Shown: positions 7,814-16,760 of the stretch, in pieces | Layout: every line of letters begins with the position of its first letter | How positions within the stretch are numbered: the stretch's first letter is position 1 | Assembly: GCF_019969685.1 (NCBI RefSeq) | Contig: NZ_JAHXYZ010000002.1 | Location: forward strand, 1,544,273 to 1,608,272 | Source: Microbacterium sp. EST19A | GTDB lineage: Bacteria > Actinomycetota > Actinomycetes > Actinomycetales > Microbacteriaceae | Direction: 5' to 3' | Length of the DNA: 64,000 bases | Notes under the pieces: generated by a model | The model's input: only the letters and a program-made list of their open reading frames with translations | Told to the model about the DNA's origin: nothing | The model's database searches: none | Translations under genes and position numbers: made by a program

Positions 7814-9442
7814 TCAGTCGACGCACCCCCGCACCGGCTCGGACACCCGTCCGTCGTCGCGGCGCAGCATGACGTCGATGCAGACCGTGCCGGTCGTCGC
7901 CGGCACCTGCGCCACGGGCGCATCGGACTGCTGCGGATCGACCTGACCGGAGACGTCGACGACGCTCCAGATGAACGTGTCGCCCTCCTGGGGGTCCTTG
8001 TTCACCCAGGTGAAAGCGATCAGCTCCCCCTGCCGGGTGCCGCCGAGGTCGGCGACCTTCGGGACGAAGTCGGACTGCACGTCCTGCGGCTCGGCGGTCT
8101 CGGTCGTCTCCGGCTGCGTCTCGATGCCGGCGACCAGGAGGTTGAGTCCCACGATCGTCCCGACCACGACGACCACGGCGGCGACGGTCGAGAGGGCGAT
8201 CCACAGCCCTCTCCTGCTGCGCGGCGGCTCCGCTCCGGGGACCGCGGCCGGTGCGAACGCGGGAGCGGCCTGCAGAGCGGGAGTGGCGGATGCCGCCGCC
8301 TGGGGTGCGACGACCATCGGCGGTCGCACGATGGTCCGGTCATCGGGGGCGGGCGGCGCGCTCGGCGTCGGAACCCGCATCTGGGTCGCCTCGTCGACGG
8401 CATCCACCCGCTGCGGCGGATCGAAGCGCGGCACGTCGGGGAGGGCGGGCAGCGCGCTCTTGGGCTGCGTCGTCGCGGACGGACGCGTGAACGCGGCGAC
8501 GTCCGGATCGATGCTGACGATCTCGCGGACCCGGGTGAGCCCGTCCCCATCGTCGTCCAGATCCTCCGGTGTCGGGTGGTCGTCGACGATGTCGATCGGC
8601 GTCACCGAGTGCGACAGCTCGATCTGCACCTTCTGCAGAGCCCGCGCGAACGCCACCGCGCTCGGGTAGCGGTCGTCGGGGTTCTTCGCCATCGCGCGCT
8701 CGAGCACGCGCTGCAGGCTCTCCGGGGAGTCCGGGCGGCCGAGCGAGGTGAGCGCGGCGCGCTCGATCCGCTCGATGAGGTCGGCACTGGAGTTGCGCTC
8801 CCCCGGTCGCTCGAACGGCGAGCGCCCGGCCAGCAGGGTGTAGATGGTCGCGCCGAGAGCCCACACATCGGTGCGCGGGCCGCTCGACGGCGACTCGGCG
8901 AACGACTCGGGCGGCGACCACGGGATCGACATGCCGGAGGCCTCGCCCGTCGCGCCGGTCGTCGAGGCGATGCCGAAGTCGGTCAGCGCAGGACGGTTGT
9001 AGGCCGTGACGAGGATGTTGGCCGGCTTGATGTCGCGGTGCAGCACGCCGGCGCGGTGCGCGGTCTCCACCGCTCCCGCGACCTGCACGCCGACGCGCAG
9101 CGCCTCGGCGACCGAGAACGACTCCCGCCTCGCGCGCAGCTGCAGGTTCGGCCGGGGGCAGTACTCCATCACGAGGTAGGGCCGGCCGTCGCCGGCGACC
9201 CCCGCCTGATAGATCGTGACGATCGCCGGATGCGTCGACAGCATCGCCATGACGTTCGCCTCATCGGCGAACTCCTGTGCGGCGCTGCTCGAGATGCGGT
9301 CGGCGAGCAGCACCTTCACCGCGACCTGGCGGCGCGGCATCTCCTGCTCGTACAGGAAGACGTCCGCGAAACCGCCCGTGCCGAGCGGCTCGAGATAGCG
9401 GAACCCGGGGAGCTCCGGGGGTGGAGAGGGAGGACGACTCAC
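7814..9442 (-). CDS. PknB-like membrane Ser/Thr protein kinase
   Basis: A 542-residue kinase. The N-terminal kinase domain (about 14-270) has a Gly-rich loop (LGTGGFADV), the ATP-anchoring Lys43 (VAVKVL), the catalytic loop HRDIKPAN with Asp137, and DFG at 155-157, so it should be active. A Pro/Ala-rich cytoplasmic linker leads to one membrane segment (about 405-430, WIALSTVAAVVVVVGTIVG). After it comes an external domain of about 110 residues that is not made of PASTA repeats and holds two Cys that could pair. The kinase probably phosphorylates Thr residues in its FHA-bearing neighbours, which is the usual partnership, with the phosphatase three genes upstream reversing it. It overlaps the FHA gene upstream by 4 bases (ATGA). 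Confidence 0.92.
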   Translation of the reverse strand: MSRPPSPPPELPGFRYLEPLGTGGFADVFLYEQEMPRRQVAVKVLLADRISSSAAQEFADEANVMAMLSTHPAIVTIYQAGVAGDGRPYLVMEYCPRPNLQLRARRESFSVAEALRVGVQVAGAVETAHRAGVLHRDIKPANILVTAYNRPALTDFGIASTTGATGEASGMSIPWSPPESFAESPSSGPRTDVWALGATIYTLLAGRSPFERPGERNSSADLIERIERAALTSLGRPDSPESLQRVLERAMAKNPDDRYPSAVAFARALQKVQIELSHSVTPIDIVDDHPTPEDLDDDGDGLTRVREIVSIDPDVAAFTRPSATTQPKSALPALPDVPRFDPPQRVDAVDEATQMRVPTPSAPPAPDDRTIVRPPMVVAPQAAASATPALQAAPAFAPAAVPGAEPPRSRRGLWIALSTVAAVVVVVGTIVGLNLLVAGIETQPETTETAEPQDVQSDFVPKVADLGGTRQGELIAFTWVNKDPQEGDTFIWSVVDVSGQVDPQQSDAPVAQVPATTGTVCIDVMLRRDDGRVSEPVRGCVD

Positions 9443-10926
9443 GGCAGATCCTCGAACGCGACCTTCACACCGTCGCCGAGGTCGACCACGTCACCGGACA
9501 GCACGAGGGTCTGCTCGCCCGGGTGCAGGCGGATCGGGTCGGCCCCGGGGCGCAGCAGGGTGGAGCCGTTCGTGGTGTGCAGGTCGATGACCACCACCGT
9601 GTCGCCTTCCGGACGGATCTCGAGGTGGCTGCGGGAGATGTCCTGCTGCGGGCTCTCGACGGCGATCAGGTGCGGGAGGTTCGCCCCGCTGGCCCGCGTC
9701 GAGCGCGGGCGTCGTCCGATGATCACCGTGCGGTCGAGCGCGACGACCTGGCCGGTCGACACACGGATCCGGCCGGTCGCACCCGGCGTCACCGGGATGA
9801 CGGCGGTCGGTGCATCGTTGCCGACCGGCGGCTGCTGACGGAGTGCCCTGAGCTCGGCAGCCGAGATCGTCGCGCCGTCGTGGTCGCCCTGGTCGGGGAA
9901 CGGCGACGCCGGCGCCACGGCAGGGGCCGCTGCCGCAGCAGCGCCGGCCGTCGGGACCGAGTGGACCGTCGCGCCCCACAGCTGATCGAAATCCTCGGTC
10001 GACGGGGCTAGCGTGACCTCGGTCGGCAGGATCGTGGCGTCGTCGACCTCCGGAGCAGGCTCCGCGTCGGTCGAATCCTCGACATCGCCGAACAGCTCGT
10101 CGAGCGGATCGACGGGTTCCGCGGCCGGGGCTCCGTCGATCGGGGATCCGTCCACCGACTCCTCGTCCGCCGACGGCTCGTCGGCATCCGGGGCGACGTC
10201 CTCGGGAGCGACGTCCTCGGGGGCGACCGGGGCGACGTCGGAGTAGGGATCGTCGGATACGGGCAGAGCTTCCGTGGTCAAGGGCTCGGCGGGCGCCGCG
10301 TCCTCGGACTCGGGCTCCGCCGGGACCTCCGGCTCGGGGACGACGTCGGATGCTGCCGGCACAACTCCCCCGAAGTCGGCGATGGACGGCGCCGGAGTGC
10401 CCGCGAGCACGGCTGCCGACACCCCTGCCGCGCCGGTCTCGATGACCGGCACCGGGCCGAGCGCTGCGGCGAGAGGACGGTCGTCGTCGGTCTCGAGCTC
10501 GGCGCTCACGGCTGCGACACGCACGACGCCGCTCTGCACAGGGAGAGCGGCCGTGCCCTCGACGGTCTCGACCGTGATCTCGACGCGGGACGCGCCGCCC
10601 ACGAAGCGCTCGCTCCAGGTGGTGACCTCGGCGCCGGAGAACGAGTGCGACTCGGTGGCGGTGCTCACGCGTGCGCTGACGCCGCCGCGCAGCGCGATGC
10701 GGATGTCCGAACCCTCTGCGACCGCGGCGACGAACGGGGGAAGCGACGCGAAGGCCCCGCCAGCGTGCGCGGTGAGCACGTCGACGACGGTCGCGAGCGA
10801 CTTCTGCGCCGGCATCCGCTCCCACAGCTGCGCCACGACGTCTCCCGGCACATCCGGCGGCAGCGCCACGAGCGCACCGGGGATGACGATCAGGTACCAC
10901 TGTCCCGGTCGGTAGATGGTCTGCAT
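9439..10926 (-). CDS. FHA-domain cytoplasmic signalling protein
   Basis: A 495-residue protein with no membrane segment. Residues 1-130 form a folded region of unknown family that begins TIYRPGQWYLIVIPGALVAL. The middle 200-400 is a long acidic, Pro/Ala/Glu-rich and probably disordered stretch with many Asp and Thr/Ser residues that could be kinase targets. The C-terminal FHA domain (about 405-485) shows IIGRRP, DISRSHLEI and HTTNGS. It starts in a 1-base TGATG overlap with the phosphatase stop and ends in an ATGA overlap with the kinase, so the three are made together. It is likely an adaptor that binds phosphorylated partners. The closest described relatives are the FHA proteins of actinobacterial kinase clusters. 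Confidence 0.85.
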   Translation of the reverse strand: MQTIYRPGQWYLIVIPGALVALPPDVPGDVVAQLWERMPAQKSLATVVDVLTAHAGGAFASLPPFVAAVAEGSDIRIALRGGVSARVSTATESHSFSGAEVTTWSERFVGGASRVEITVETVEGTAALPVQSGVVRVAAVSAELETDDDRPLAAALGPVPVIETGAAGVSAAVLAGTPAPSIADFGGVVPAASDVVPEPEVPAEPESEDAAPAEPLTTEALPVSDDPYSDVAPVAPEDVAPEDVAPDADEPSADEESVDGSPIDGAPAAEPVDPLDELFGDVEDSTDAEPAPEVDDATILPTEVTLAPSTEDFDQLWGATVHSVPTAGAAAAAAPAVAPASPFPDQGDHDGATISAAELRALRQQPPVGNDAPTAVIPVTPGATGRIRVSTGQVVALDRTVIIGRRPRSTRASGANLPHLIAVESPQQDISRSHLEIRPEGDTVVVIDLHTTNGSTLLRPGADPIRLHPGEQTLVLSGDVVDLGDGVKVAFEDLP

Positions 10927-11741
10927 CAGCGAACCCCTCCTGCTGCGGCCTCGCGCGGACGCGTGTCCATGTCGATGTCCGAGTCCGTCTCGAGGAGCGT
11001 CCCCGGTCGCGAGGCGACCGAGACGGCGTCCACGACGACCACGGTGATGTTGTCCCTGCCGCCGGCCGAGACCGCGTCGTCGACGAGTACGTCGGCAGCC
11101 TTCTGCGGGTCGGACGTGTTCTGCAGCACCTCGCGGATGCGGGCATCCGACACCTCGGAGGTCAGGCCGTCGGAGCAGACCATGATGCGGTCGCCGAGCT
11201 CGGCCGGGAAGAGCCAGTAGTCGGCGTCGCCGGTGCTGCTGGCGCCGATCGCCCGGGTGATGATGTTGCGCCGTCGATCGGTCGCGGCGTCCTCGACGGT
11301 GATCTCGCCGGCTTCGATCAGCTCCTGCACGACCGAGTGGTCCACGCTGATCTGCTCCAGCTCGCCGTCGGCCAGCCGGTACGTGCGCGAGTCGCCGATG
11401 TTCACGGCCAGCCAGTACCCCATGCCGTCGACCGACGCGATGACGACCCCGCTCAGAGTCGTCCCGGCGCGTCCGTTGCCCGAGGTGGAGAGCTCCTCGA
11501 CGCTCGCCCGTGCGCGCGACAGCGCGAGCCGCACGTCGTCGAGTTCGAGCGATGCCCGGCCGATCGAGCCGGAGAACTCGGCGATGACCGCTGCGCTCGC
11601 CCGCTCGCCCGCCTCATGGCCACCCATGCCGTCGGCGACCACGAACACCGGCGCGCTCGCGAGGTGCGCGTCCTCATTGAGGGCGCGACGGAGTCCGGGG
11701 TGCGTCGCCGACCCCGTCGAGACGATGAGTGCGGGCCTCAT
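10926..11741 (-). CDS. PP2C-family Ser/Thr protein phosphatase
   Basis: A 271-residue PP2C/PPM phosphatase, cytoplasmic, with no membrane tail. The metal-binding and catalytic blocks are all present: THPGLRRALNEDA, VVADGMGGHEAGE, CSDGLTSEV and GGRDNITVVVV. It removes phosphate from Ser/Thr and so opposes the kinase two genes downstream. The start is ATG at 11741, which overlaps the stop of the RDD-FHA gene by 4 bases. The frame stays open further upstream, but that part encodes an Arg-rich shadow of the neighbour. Confidence 0.92.
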   Translation of the reverse strand: MRPALIVSTGSATHPGLRRALNEDAHLASAPVFVVADGMGGHEAGERASAAVIAEFSGSIGRASLELDDVRLALSRARASVEELSTSGNGRAGTTLSGVVIASVDGMGYWLAVNIGDSRTYRLADGELEQISVDHSVVQELIEAGEITVEDAATDRRRNIITRAIGASSTGDADYWLFPAELGDRIMVCSDGLTSEVSDARIREVLQNTSDPQKAADVLVDDAVSAGGRDNITVVVVDAVSVASRPGTLLETDSDIDMDTRPREAAAGGVR

Positions 11742-13102
11742 GCGTAGCCGCCGATCGTGACGATGCGGTCGCCGATCTCGATGGCGTCGCCGAGCCGCAC
11801 CGGCACGCGCTGACCCGCGGGGCAGGCGATCCGCTGCCCGTCGCGCACCAGGGTCATGCCGTTGGTCGAATGCCGGTCCAGCACCCAGCCGCCGGAGGAT
11901 TCCGCCGCCGCCTCGAAATGCGTCTTCGACAGCGAGAGGGTCTCGTCGCGCACCGGCACGACGACCGCGCCGTCCTCCGCCGCAGGGTTGCGGCCGAAGA
12001 TCGTGCGCCGCGAGACCGAGACGCGGGTGCCGTCGTCCCACGTGAAGACGAGACGGTGACCGGGGATGCTGATCCGCGTGTCCTCGATGTCCTCGGACTC
12101 CGGCGCGACGGGCGCCGCGGGGGCCGCCGGCGGATCGACCGGGACGGGCGGCGCGGCAGGCGCGGGCGGGACCGCCGGGGCGACCGGAGCGGCGGCGGGC
12201 GGGAAGACCGGAGCGGCTGGCACGACCGGGGCGGGCGGCGCCGGCGGGGCGTCCTGGGCCGCGGGACGCGCGGCCGAATACCCCTGCACGGTCTCATCGA
12301 GCTCGGACACGGCATCCGGCTGAGGCGCGGGCGTGACGCGCGGCGGCGGAGCATCCTGCGTGATGCCGGGGACGAACGCGATCAGCGAGCCCGCGTCGGC
12401 CGGCGGCACCGCGGGCGCAGGATGCGCCAGCGCGGCGGGGATCACGGGCTGCACCGGGAACACCGGCGCTGCCGGCTGCGACGCCGGGAGCACAGGCTGC
12501 GCGGGAGCCGGCATGGCAGGCTGCGCCGACGGATGCGGGATGCCGGGGATCGCGGGGGCGGCCGGACGCGCCGGCTCGGGCGACAGTCCGGGCGCGACCG
12601 TCGCGGGGGCACCTGCAGCGGCGGCCGACGGAGCGGAGGCCGCGGGCCCGGCCGCGCGCGCGTCCAGCATGAGGGAGCCGGCGACCTTGTCGTGCCAGCC
12701 CTGGAACCGGCCCGAGCCGTCGAACAGCGGCGTGAAGTAGCCGACGACGATCGAACCCGCGAGACCGAAGATGACGTTGCGCAGCAGGGTCTTCCCGAAG
12801 CCCAGCGGCGCCTGCCCCTGGGCCGAGACGAGACGCAGACCCTGGGCGCGCATGCCGATGGATCCGGTTCCCGCCTGCATCAGCGTGTAGACGACGAACC
12901 AGCCGAGCAGCAGGAGGGAGACGATCGGACCGCCGATGAGCAGCGTCGTCAGCCCTGCCTCGATCCCGCCCGAGAGCGTGGCGGCGACCATCAGACCGCC
13001 GCCGAGGATGACGGCGAGACCGGCCGCGATGAGCGCGTCGATGAGGTAGCCGATCGCGCGGCGGGAGATCGGCGCGATCTGTGCGTGCGCAGGCTGCGTC
13101 AT
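11738..13102 (-). CDS. RDD-family membrane protein with C-terminal FHA domain (second copy)
   Basis: A 454-residue paralogue of the protein at 6346-7812. The RDD domain is at about 10-150, with hydrophobic helices and the RAIGYLIDALIAAG start typical of the family. The middle 160-345 is a Pro/Ala/Val-rich linker, and the FHA domain at about 355-445 reads IFGRNP, ETLSLSKTHFE and HSTNGM. The FHA end is cytoplasmic. It overlaps the transglutaminase-like gene by 4 bases and the phosphatase by 4 bases. Having two RDD-FHA proteins in one operon suggests two membrane docking points for phosphorylated partners, or a pair acting together. The RDD domain's own role (transport or scaffold) is not settled for the family. 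Confidence 0.85.
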   Translation of the reverse strand: MTQPAHAQIAPISRRAIGYLIDALIAAGLAVILGGGLMVAATLSGGIEAGLTTLLIGGPIVSLLLLGWFVVYTLMQAGTGSIGMRAQGLRLVSAQGQAPLGFGKTLLRNVIFGLAGSIVVGYFTPLFDGSGRFQGWHDKVAGSLMLDARAAGPAASAPSAAAAGAPATVAPGLSPEPARPAAPAIPGIPHPSAQPAMPAPAQPVLPASQPAAPVFPVQPVIPAALAHPAPAVPPADAGSLIAFVPGITQDAPPPRVTPAPQPDAVSELDETVQGYSAARPAAQDAPPAPPAPVVPAAPVFPPAAAPVAPAVPPAPAAPPVPVDPPAAPAAPVAPESEDIEDTRISIPGHRLVFTWDDGTRVSVSRRTIFGRNPAAEDGAVVVPVRDETLSLSKTHFEAAAESSGGWVLDRHSTNGMTLVRDGQRIACPAGQRVPVRLGDAIEIGDRIVTIGGYA

Positions 13103-15501
13103 GGGGTCTCGCTCTCGGGTGCGGCCGGTGTACTCGTGTTGCTGCTCTCGATCGTGCCAGGTTCGCGGCGAACGCGCGCGGTCGCCGCTTCACGGAGCCC
13201 CTGGAGACCGGTCGAGATCGCTGTTCCGCCCAGCAGCGAGCGCAGGCTCAGCCGGGCCTTGATGCGCTTCCAGAAGCCGGCATCCTCGCCCAGCCCGCCG
13301 ACGATCCCGTCGACCTCGCTCCAGAACGCCTCGACGTCCTCCGGGGTCGGATCGGTCGGACCGAACACCTCGGCGTCGGCCCGCTGAGCGAGATCCGCGA
13401 CCTTCGGCACGGCGAGTGTCGCTACCACCGCCGCGGCCTCCTCCGGCCGCGTGCCGCCCGGCGCCAACCGGGCTCCGTAGTCGACGGCGCGATCGGTGAG
13501 CTCGTCCCAGCCGCCGCTGATGCGGTCGGCGGTGCGGGCAGCGGCCCGCCGAGACCGGCGCTTCGCGGCCTTCCACGCCCCGATCACGATGAACGGCGAC
13601 ATGAGCAGCGCGATGATCCCGAGCGAGATCCCGCCGATGAGCAGGATCGCGCCGATGATGCCGGCGAGGTTGAGGCTCTCGTCCTCGGACTCGCGGTCGT
13701 CGGGCAGGGTCGGCGGCAGGTCGACCGGCTCCTGCGGCGGGGGCGGCGGCTGCAGCACCTGCGGCTTCGGGTCGACGCGCGGCTTCGTGTTCTGGTCGTT
13801 GGGGACCTGGTCCTCAGGCGGCGTCGGGTTGAACGGGAGCCATCCGAAGCCCTCGAAGTTCACCTCGACCCAGGCGTGCACGTTGTCGCCGGTGGCGGTG
13901 AAGACCGCCTCGCCCGCCTGCTCCTCGTCGGGGTAGTACCCCATGACGACGCGGACCGGGATGCCGAGTTCGCCGGCGAGCAGCGACATCGCGACGGCGT
14001 ACTGCTCGTCGTCGCCGATCATCTGGTCGCCGCCGATGAGGGTCGTGATGCGCTCGGAGGTGTGCCCCGCACGGGACAGCACCTCACCCTCGAGTCCGTG
14101 GCTGAAGAAGCCGCCCTCGGAGAGGAAGCTCTCCAGCGCGCGCACCTGCTCGATGGGCGACTCGGCGCTGGCGACGGTCTCCGCCGCGAGCGCGGTCAGC
14201 TCCTCCGGCACGTTGCTCTGCTTGGGCTTCGCGACCGTTCCGAAGTCCACGTCGGCGAGCTGATCGTCGTCGGGGGTGTTCGGCATGACGGCGTCGACGG
14301 AGTACTCGTCGCCCTTCTGCAGCTTCACCGTGGAGACCGCGGTGCCGGTCGCGGTGTTCACGTACGTGCCGCGGCGCAGCTCCTCGGCGCGATCGCCGGT
14401 GAACCGGATCTCGGACAGCTCGCCGGCCGTCGGCATCCATACCGCGCTGTAGTCGTCGACCGCGAAGTTGAGCGTGACGGGCACGCCCTCGGCATCCGGC
14501 GACATGTTGGAGCGCAGCGGCGAGAACGCGCTCGACGAGGTGGGTCCGCCGTCGGTGACGTTGTAGACCATGCCGTCGTACTCGTCCATGACCGCGGTGC
14601 GGATGCGCGCGCCCTTGGGCAGCCCCTGCACGGTGAAGAGCGTCTCGTCGACCTCGTCGCGCACGTTCTTGCGGAACGCCTGCAGCGGGCTCGGGTAGTC
14701 GCGGATGTTGAACGGCGGGATGATCACGTCGCGGAAGACGTGACGCGGCTCGACCGGGGCGGCGATGGCGCTGGTGGCGACGCCGGCGCCGCCCGCGATC
14801 GCCAGGACCGCGACACCGGCGAGCAGCCGCCGCATGCGCATGTGCGCGGCGCGCGACGGATCGACCTCGCTCACCGAGACGGCCGAGTTCTGCGGCGCCC
14901 AGATCTGCCGCAGCGCGAGCCAGGCGATGCTGACCACCGCGAAGACGAGACCCTGCACGATCGGGAACGCCGGCTGCGGGGTGCCGAGCGCGATCACGAG
15001 CATCAGCAGCACGCCGGCGGGCAGCAGCGCCCACGCCACCTGCGGCAGTCGGAGCGCGAGCGAGGCGGTGAGCGTCGTGACGACGAGCGCCAGCAGGAAC
15101 GGCACGATGAGGTGGCCGTCGGCCGCGGCGACCGGCGCCACGGTGGTGAGCATCTGCTTCCAGGCCGTGACGGTGCCGAGCGCGAGCTTCTGCAGCGTCT
15201 CCAGCGTCGGGACGAACCCGAGGATCGCGGTCTGCGGAAGCGCGAAGGCGGCGCCGAACACGAAGTAGGCGGCGACGGTGAGCCCGGTGATGATGAGGAT
15301 GCCCCATCGGCGCCAGGCCGCGACGCCGGCGATGGCCAGACCGACCACGATGCCGCCGATGGCGGCCGGCAGGAACGAGGGACCGGCGAACGTGGGCCAG
15401 AAGCCGACGAGTGCGACGGCGACGAGCAGAGCCGTCGCCCCGAGGTCGAGGGTCCAGCGACGCACGGAGATCGAGCGGGTCGCGGCGGCGGGCGCGGTCA
15501 T
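13099..15501 (-). CDS. TgpA-like membrane protein with inactive transglutaminase-like domain
   Basis: An 800-residue membrane protein with the TgpA/DUF3488 layout: a cluster of membrane helices at about 20-210, an external transglutaminase-like domain at about 430-575, one more membrane segment at about 615-645, and a cytoplasmic tail. In active relatives the domain has a Cys-His-Asp triad, with Cys in GDCExYA and Asp in WxxFDPTP. Here these blocks read GDDEQYA and WLPFNPTP, so Cys is Asp498 and Asp is Asn558. Only His542 (DNVHAWVEV) remains. It is therefore unlikely to be an enzyme and may act as a binding domain. Start and stop both overlap neighbours by 4 bases (DUF58 before, RDD-FHA after). 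MoxR-DUF58-TgpA trios are common in bacteria. Confidence 0.88.
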   Translation of the reverse strand: MTAPAAATRSISVRRWTLDLGATALLVAVALVGFWPTFAGPSFLPAAIGGIVVGLAIAGVAAWRRWGILIITGLTVAAYFVFGAAFALPQTAILGFVPTLETLQKLALGTVTAWKQMLTTVAPVAAADGHLIVPFLLALVVTTLTASLALRLPQVAWALLPAGVLLMLVIALGTPQPAFPIVQGLVFAVVSIAWLALRQIWAPQNSAVSVSEVDPSRAAHMRMRRLLAGVAVLAIAGGAGVATSAIAAPVEPRHVFRDVIIPPFNIRDYPSPLQAFRKNVRDEVDETLFTVQGLPKGARIRTAVMDEYDGMVYNVTDGGPTSSSAFSPLRSNMSPDAEGVPVTLNFAVDDYSAVWMPTAGELSEIRFTGDRAEELRRGTYVNTATGTAVSTVKLQKGDEYSVDAVMPNTPDDDQLADVDFGTVAKPKQSNVPEELTALAAETVASAESPIEQVRALESFLSEGGFFSHGLEGEVLSRAGHTSERITTLIGGDQMIGDDEQYAVAMSLLAGELGIPVRVVMGYYPDEEQAGEAVFTATGDNVHAWVEVNFEGFGWLPFNPTPPEDQVPNDQNTKPRVDPKPQVLQPPPPPQEPVDLPPTLPDDRESEDESLNLAGIIGAILLIGGISLGIIALLMSPFIVIGAWKAAKRRSRRAAARTADRISGGWDELTDRAVDYGARLAPGGTRPEEAAAVVATLAVPKVADLAQRADAEVFGPTDPTPEDVEAFWSEVDGIVGGLGEDAGFWKRIKARLSLRSLLGGTAISTGLQGLREAATARVRREPGTIESSNTSTPAAPESETP

Positions 15502-16760
15502 GCGAGCACCTTCTGCAGGGCGAGAGGGATCTGGTCGAGCTCGCCGACCGTGATGACGTCGGCGTCGCCGATGCGCCGGAGCGCGGGAGCCGACGCCGAG
15601 GTGTCGGCGACGACGGCGAGGGCGCGGGCGCCGTAGGGAAGCCGGGAGCAGGCGAGGCGCAAGTCGTCGGAGCTCACCCTGGAGCCGCAGACGAGCACCA
15701 CCACGCTCGCCAGAGGCATGGTGGCCGAGAGCACCCCGGCGAGCTCGGCGATGCCGCCTTCGCGCGGCTTGCTGTTCTCGACGGCCGAGAGCGAGTCGAG
15801 CAGCTGCTTGCCGGTGCCGGCGGGCAGCTCGCGCCCCTGCACGCGCATGTCCACGCGCTGCGAGTCGCGGAGCGCGCGGAGGCCGATGGAGCCGGCGGCC
15901 GAGATCGCCAGCTCGAAGTCCTCCGACGTCGCGTAGTCGCCGCTGGAGCGCGACAGACCGATCACGAAGTGCGAGCGGCGCGTCTCCTCGTACTGGCGCA
16001 CCATCATGGTGCCGGTGCGCGCAGTGGACTTCCAGTGCACGTGGCGCAGGTCGTCGCCCGGCTGGTACTCGAGCAGGGCGTGGAACGACACGTCGTCGCG
16101 GGAGAGGTCCGCAGCGGGCAGGCCCTCGAGGTCGCGCAGATATCCGAGCGACTGTCCGTCGAAGAGGATCGTGCGGGGGTGCACGAAGAGGTCGACGGGG
16201 TCGTCGCGCCGGTGCGCGCGCTCGAACAGGCCGAGCGGATCGCCGCGCACGACGCTCACGGGGCCGACCTTCACCACGCCGCGCTTCTGCGTCGGGATCG
16301 CGAAGAGCTCCTCCGCCTCCTCGCCGGGGGCGAGCCGCTGGATGCCGAACTCGCCGCGGCCCGATCCGACCGGGAGCACGATGCGCGACGGCAGGATCGC
16401 CCGACTGCCGTGGTTCGCGAGCGTGAGGGCGCCGACCGCGCGCTCGCCCACGACCACGCGCGTGCGCGCGAGGTCGAGCGACACGTCGTAGGCGGTGCGG
16501 CCGATCAGGAACAGCGAGCACAGCGCGACCGTGATCGCGATGACGATCGCCGCGATGGTGAACTCCGACCACCCGGCGAGCTGGCCGAGGATCCAGAACC
16601 CGACCGTGATCCCGATCAGCACCCAGGCCAGCGGGCGGATGGCGGAGCCGATGATGCGGAGGCGCGTCAGGACGCGCGCGCCGATGACGGCCGCGACGTC
16701 ACGCCATCCGGCGTCGCGGTCCGTCTGCGCCGGCGGCGCCGAGAGTGCCTCCGTGGTCAT
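15498..16760 (-). CDS. DUF58 (VWA-like) membrane protein, MoxR partner
   Basis: A 420-residue protein. Two membrane helices lie at about 40-95 (IRPLAWVLIGITVGFWILG and a second), followed by an Ig-like beta stretch and a DUF58 domain at about 190-400. The family signature YQPGDDLRHVHWKSTART is clear. DUF58 proteins are linked to von Willebrand factor A folds and to MoxR ATPases, which are thought to remodel or assemble them. It shares one base with the MoxR stop (TGATG at 16760) and 4 bases with the TgpA-like gene, so the three are translated together. The frame extends upstream of 16760, but that part is shadow coding. Its precise role is unknown. Confidence 0.88.
   Translation of the reverse strand: MTTEALSAPPAQTDRDAGWRDVAAVIGARVLTRLRIIGSAIRPLAWVLIGITVGFWILGQLAGWSEFTIAAIVIAITVALCSLFLIGRTAYDVSLDLARTRVVVGERAVGALTLANHGSRAILPSRIVLPVGSGRGEFGIQRLAPGEEAEELFAIPTQKRGVVKVGPVSVVRGDPLGLFERAHRRDDPVDLFVHPRTILFDGQSLGYLRDLEGLPAADLSRDDVSFHALLEYQPGDDLRHVHWKSTARTGTMMVRQYEETRRSHFVIGLSRSSGDYATSEDFELAISAAGSIGLRALRDSQRVDMRVQGRELPAGTGKQLLDSLSAVENSKPREGGIAELAGVLSATMPLASVVVLVCGSRVSSDDLRLACSRLPYGARALAVVADTSASAPALRRIGDADVITVGELDQIPLALQKVLA

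Noticed and set aside
13099..15501. Active transglutaminase/protease
   Set aside because: Cys and Asp of the catalytic triad are replaced by Asp and Asn.
13099..16572. A single 1,157-residue protein joining DUF58 and the transglutaminase-like region
   Set aside because: The upstream part reads DUF58 in the wrong frame. The real DUF58 gene ends in an ATGA overlap at 15498-15501, where the transglutaminase-like gene begins.
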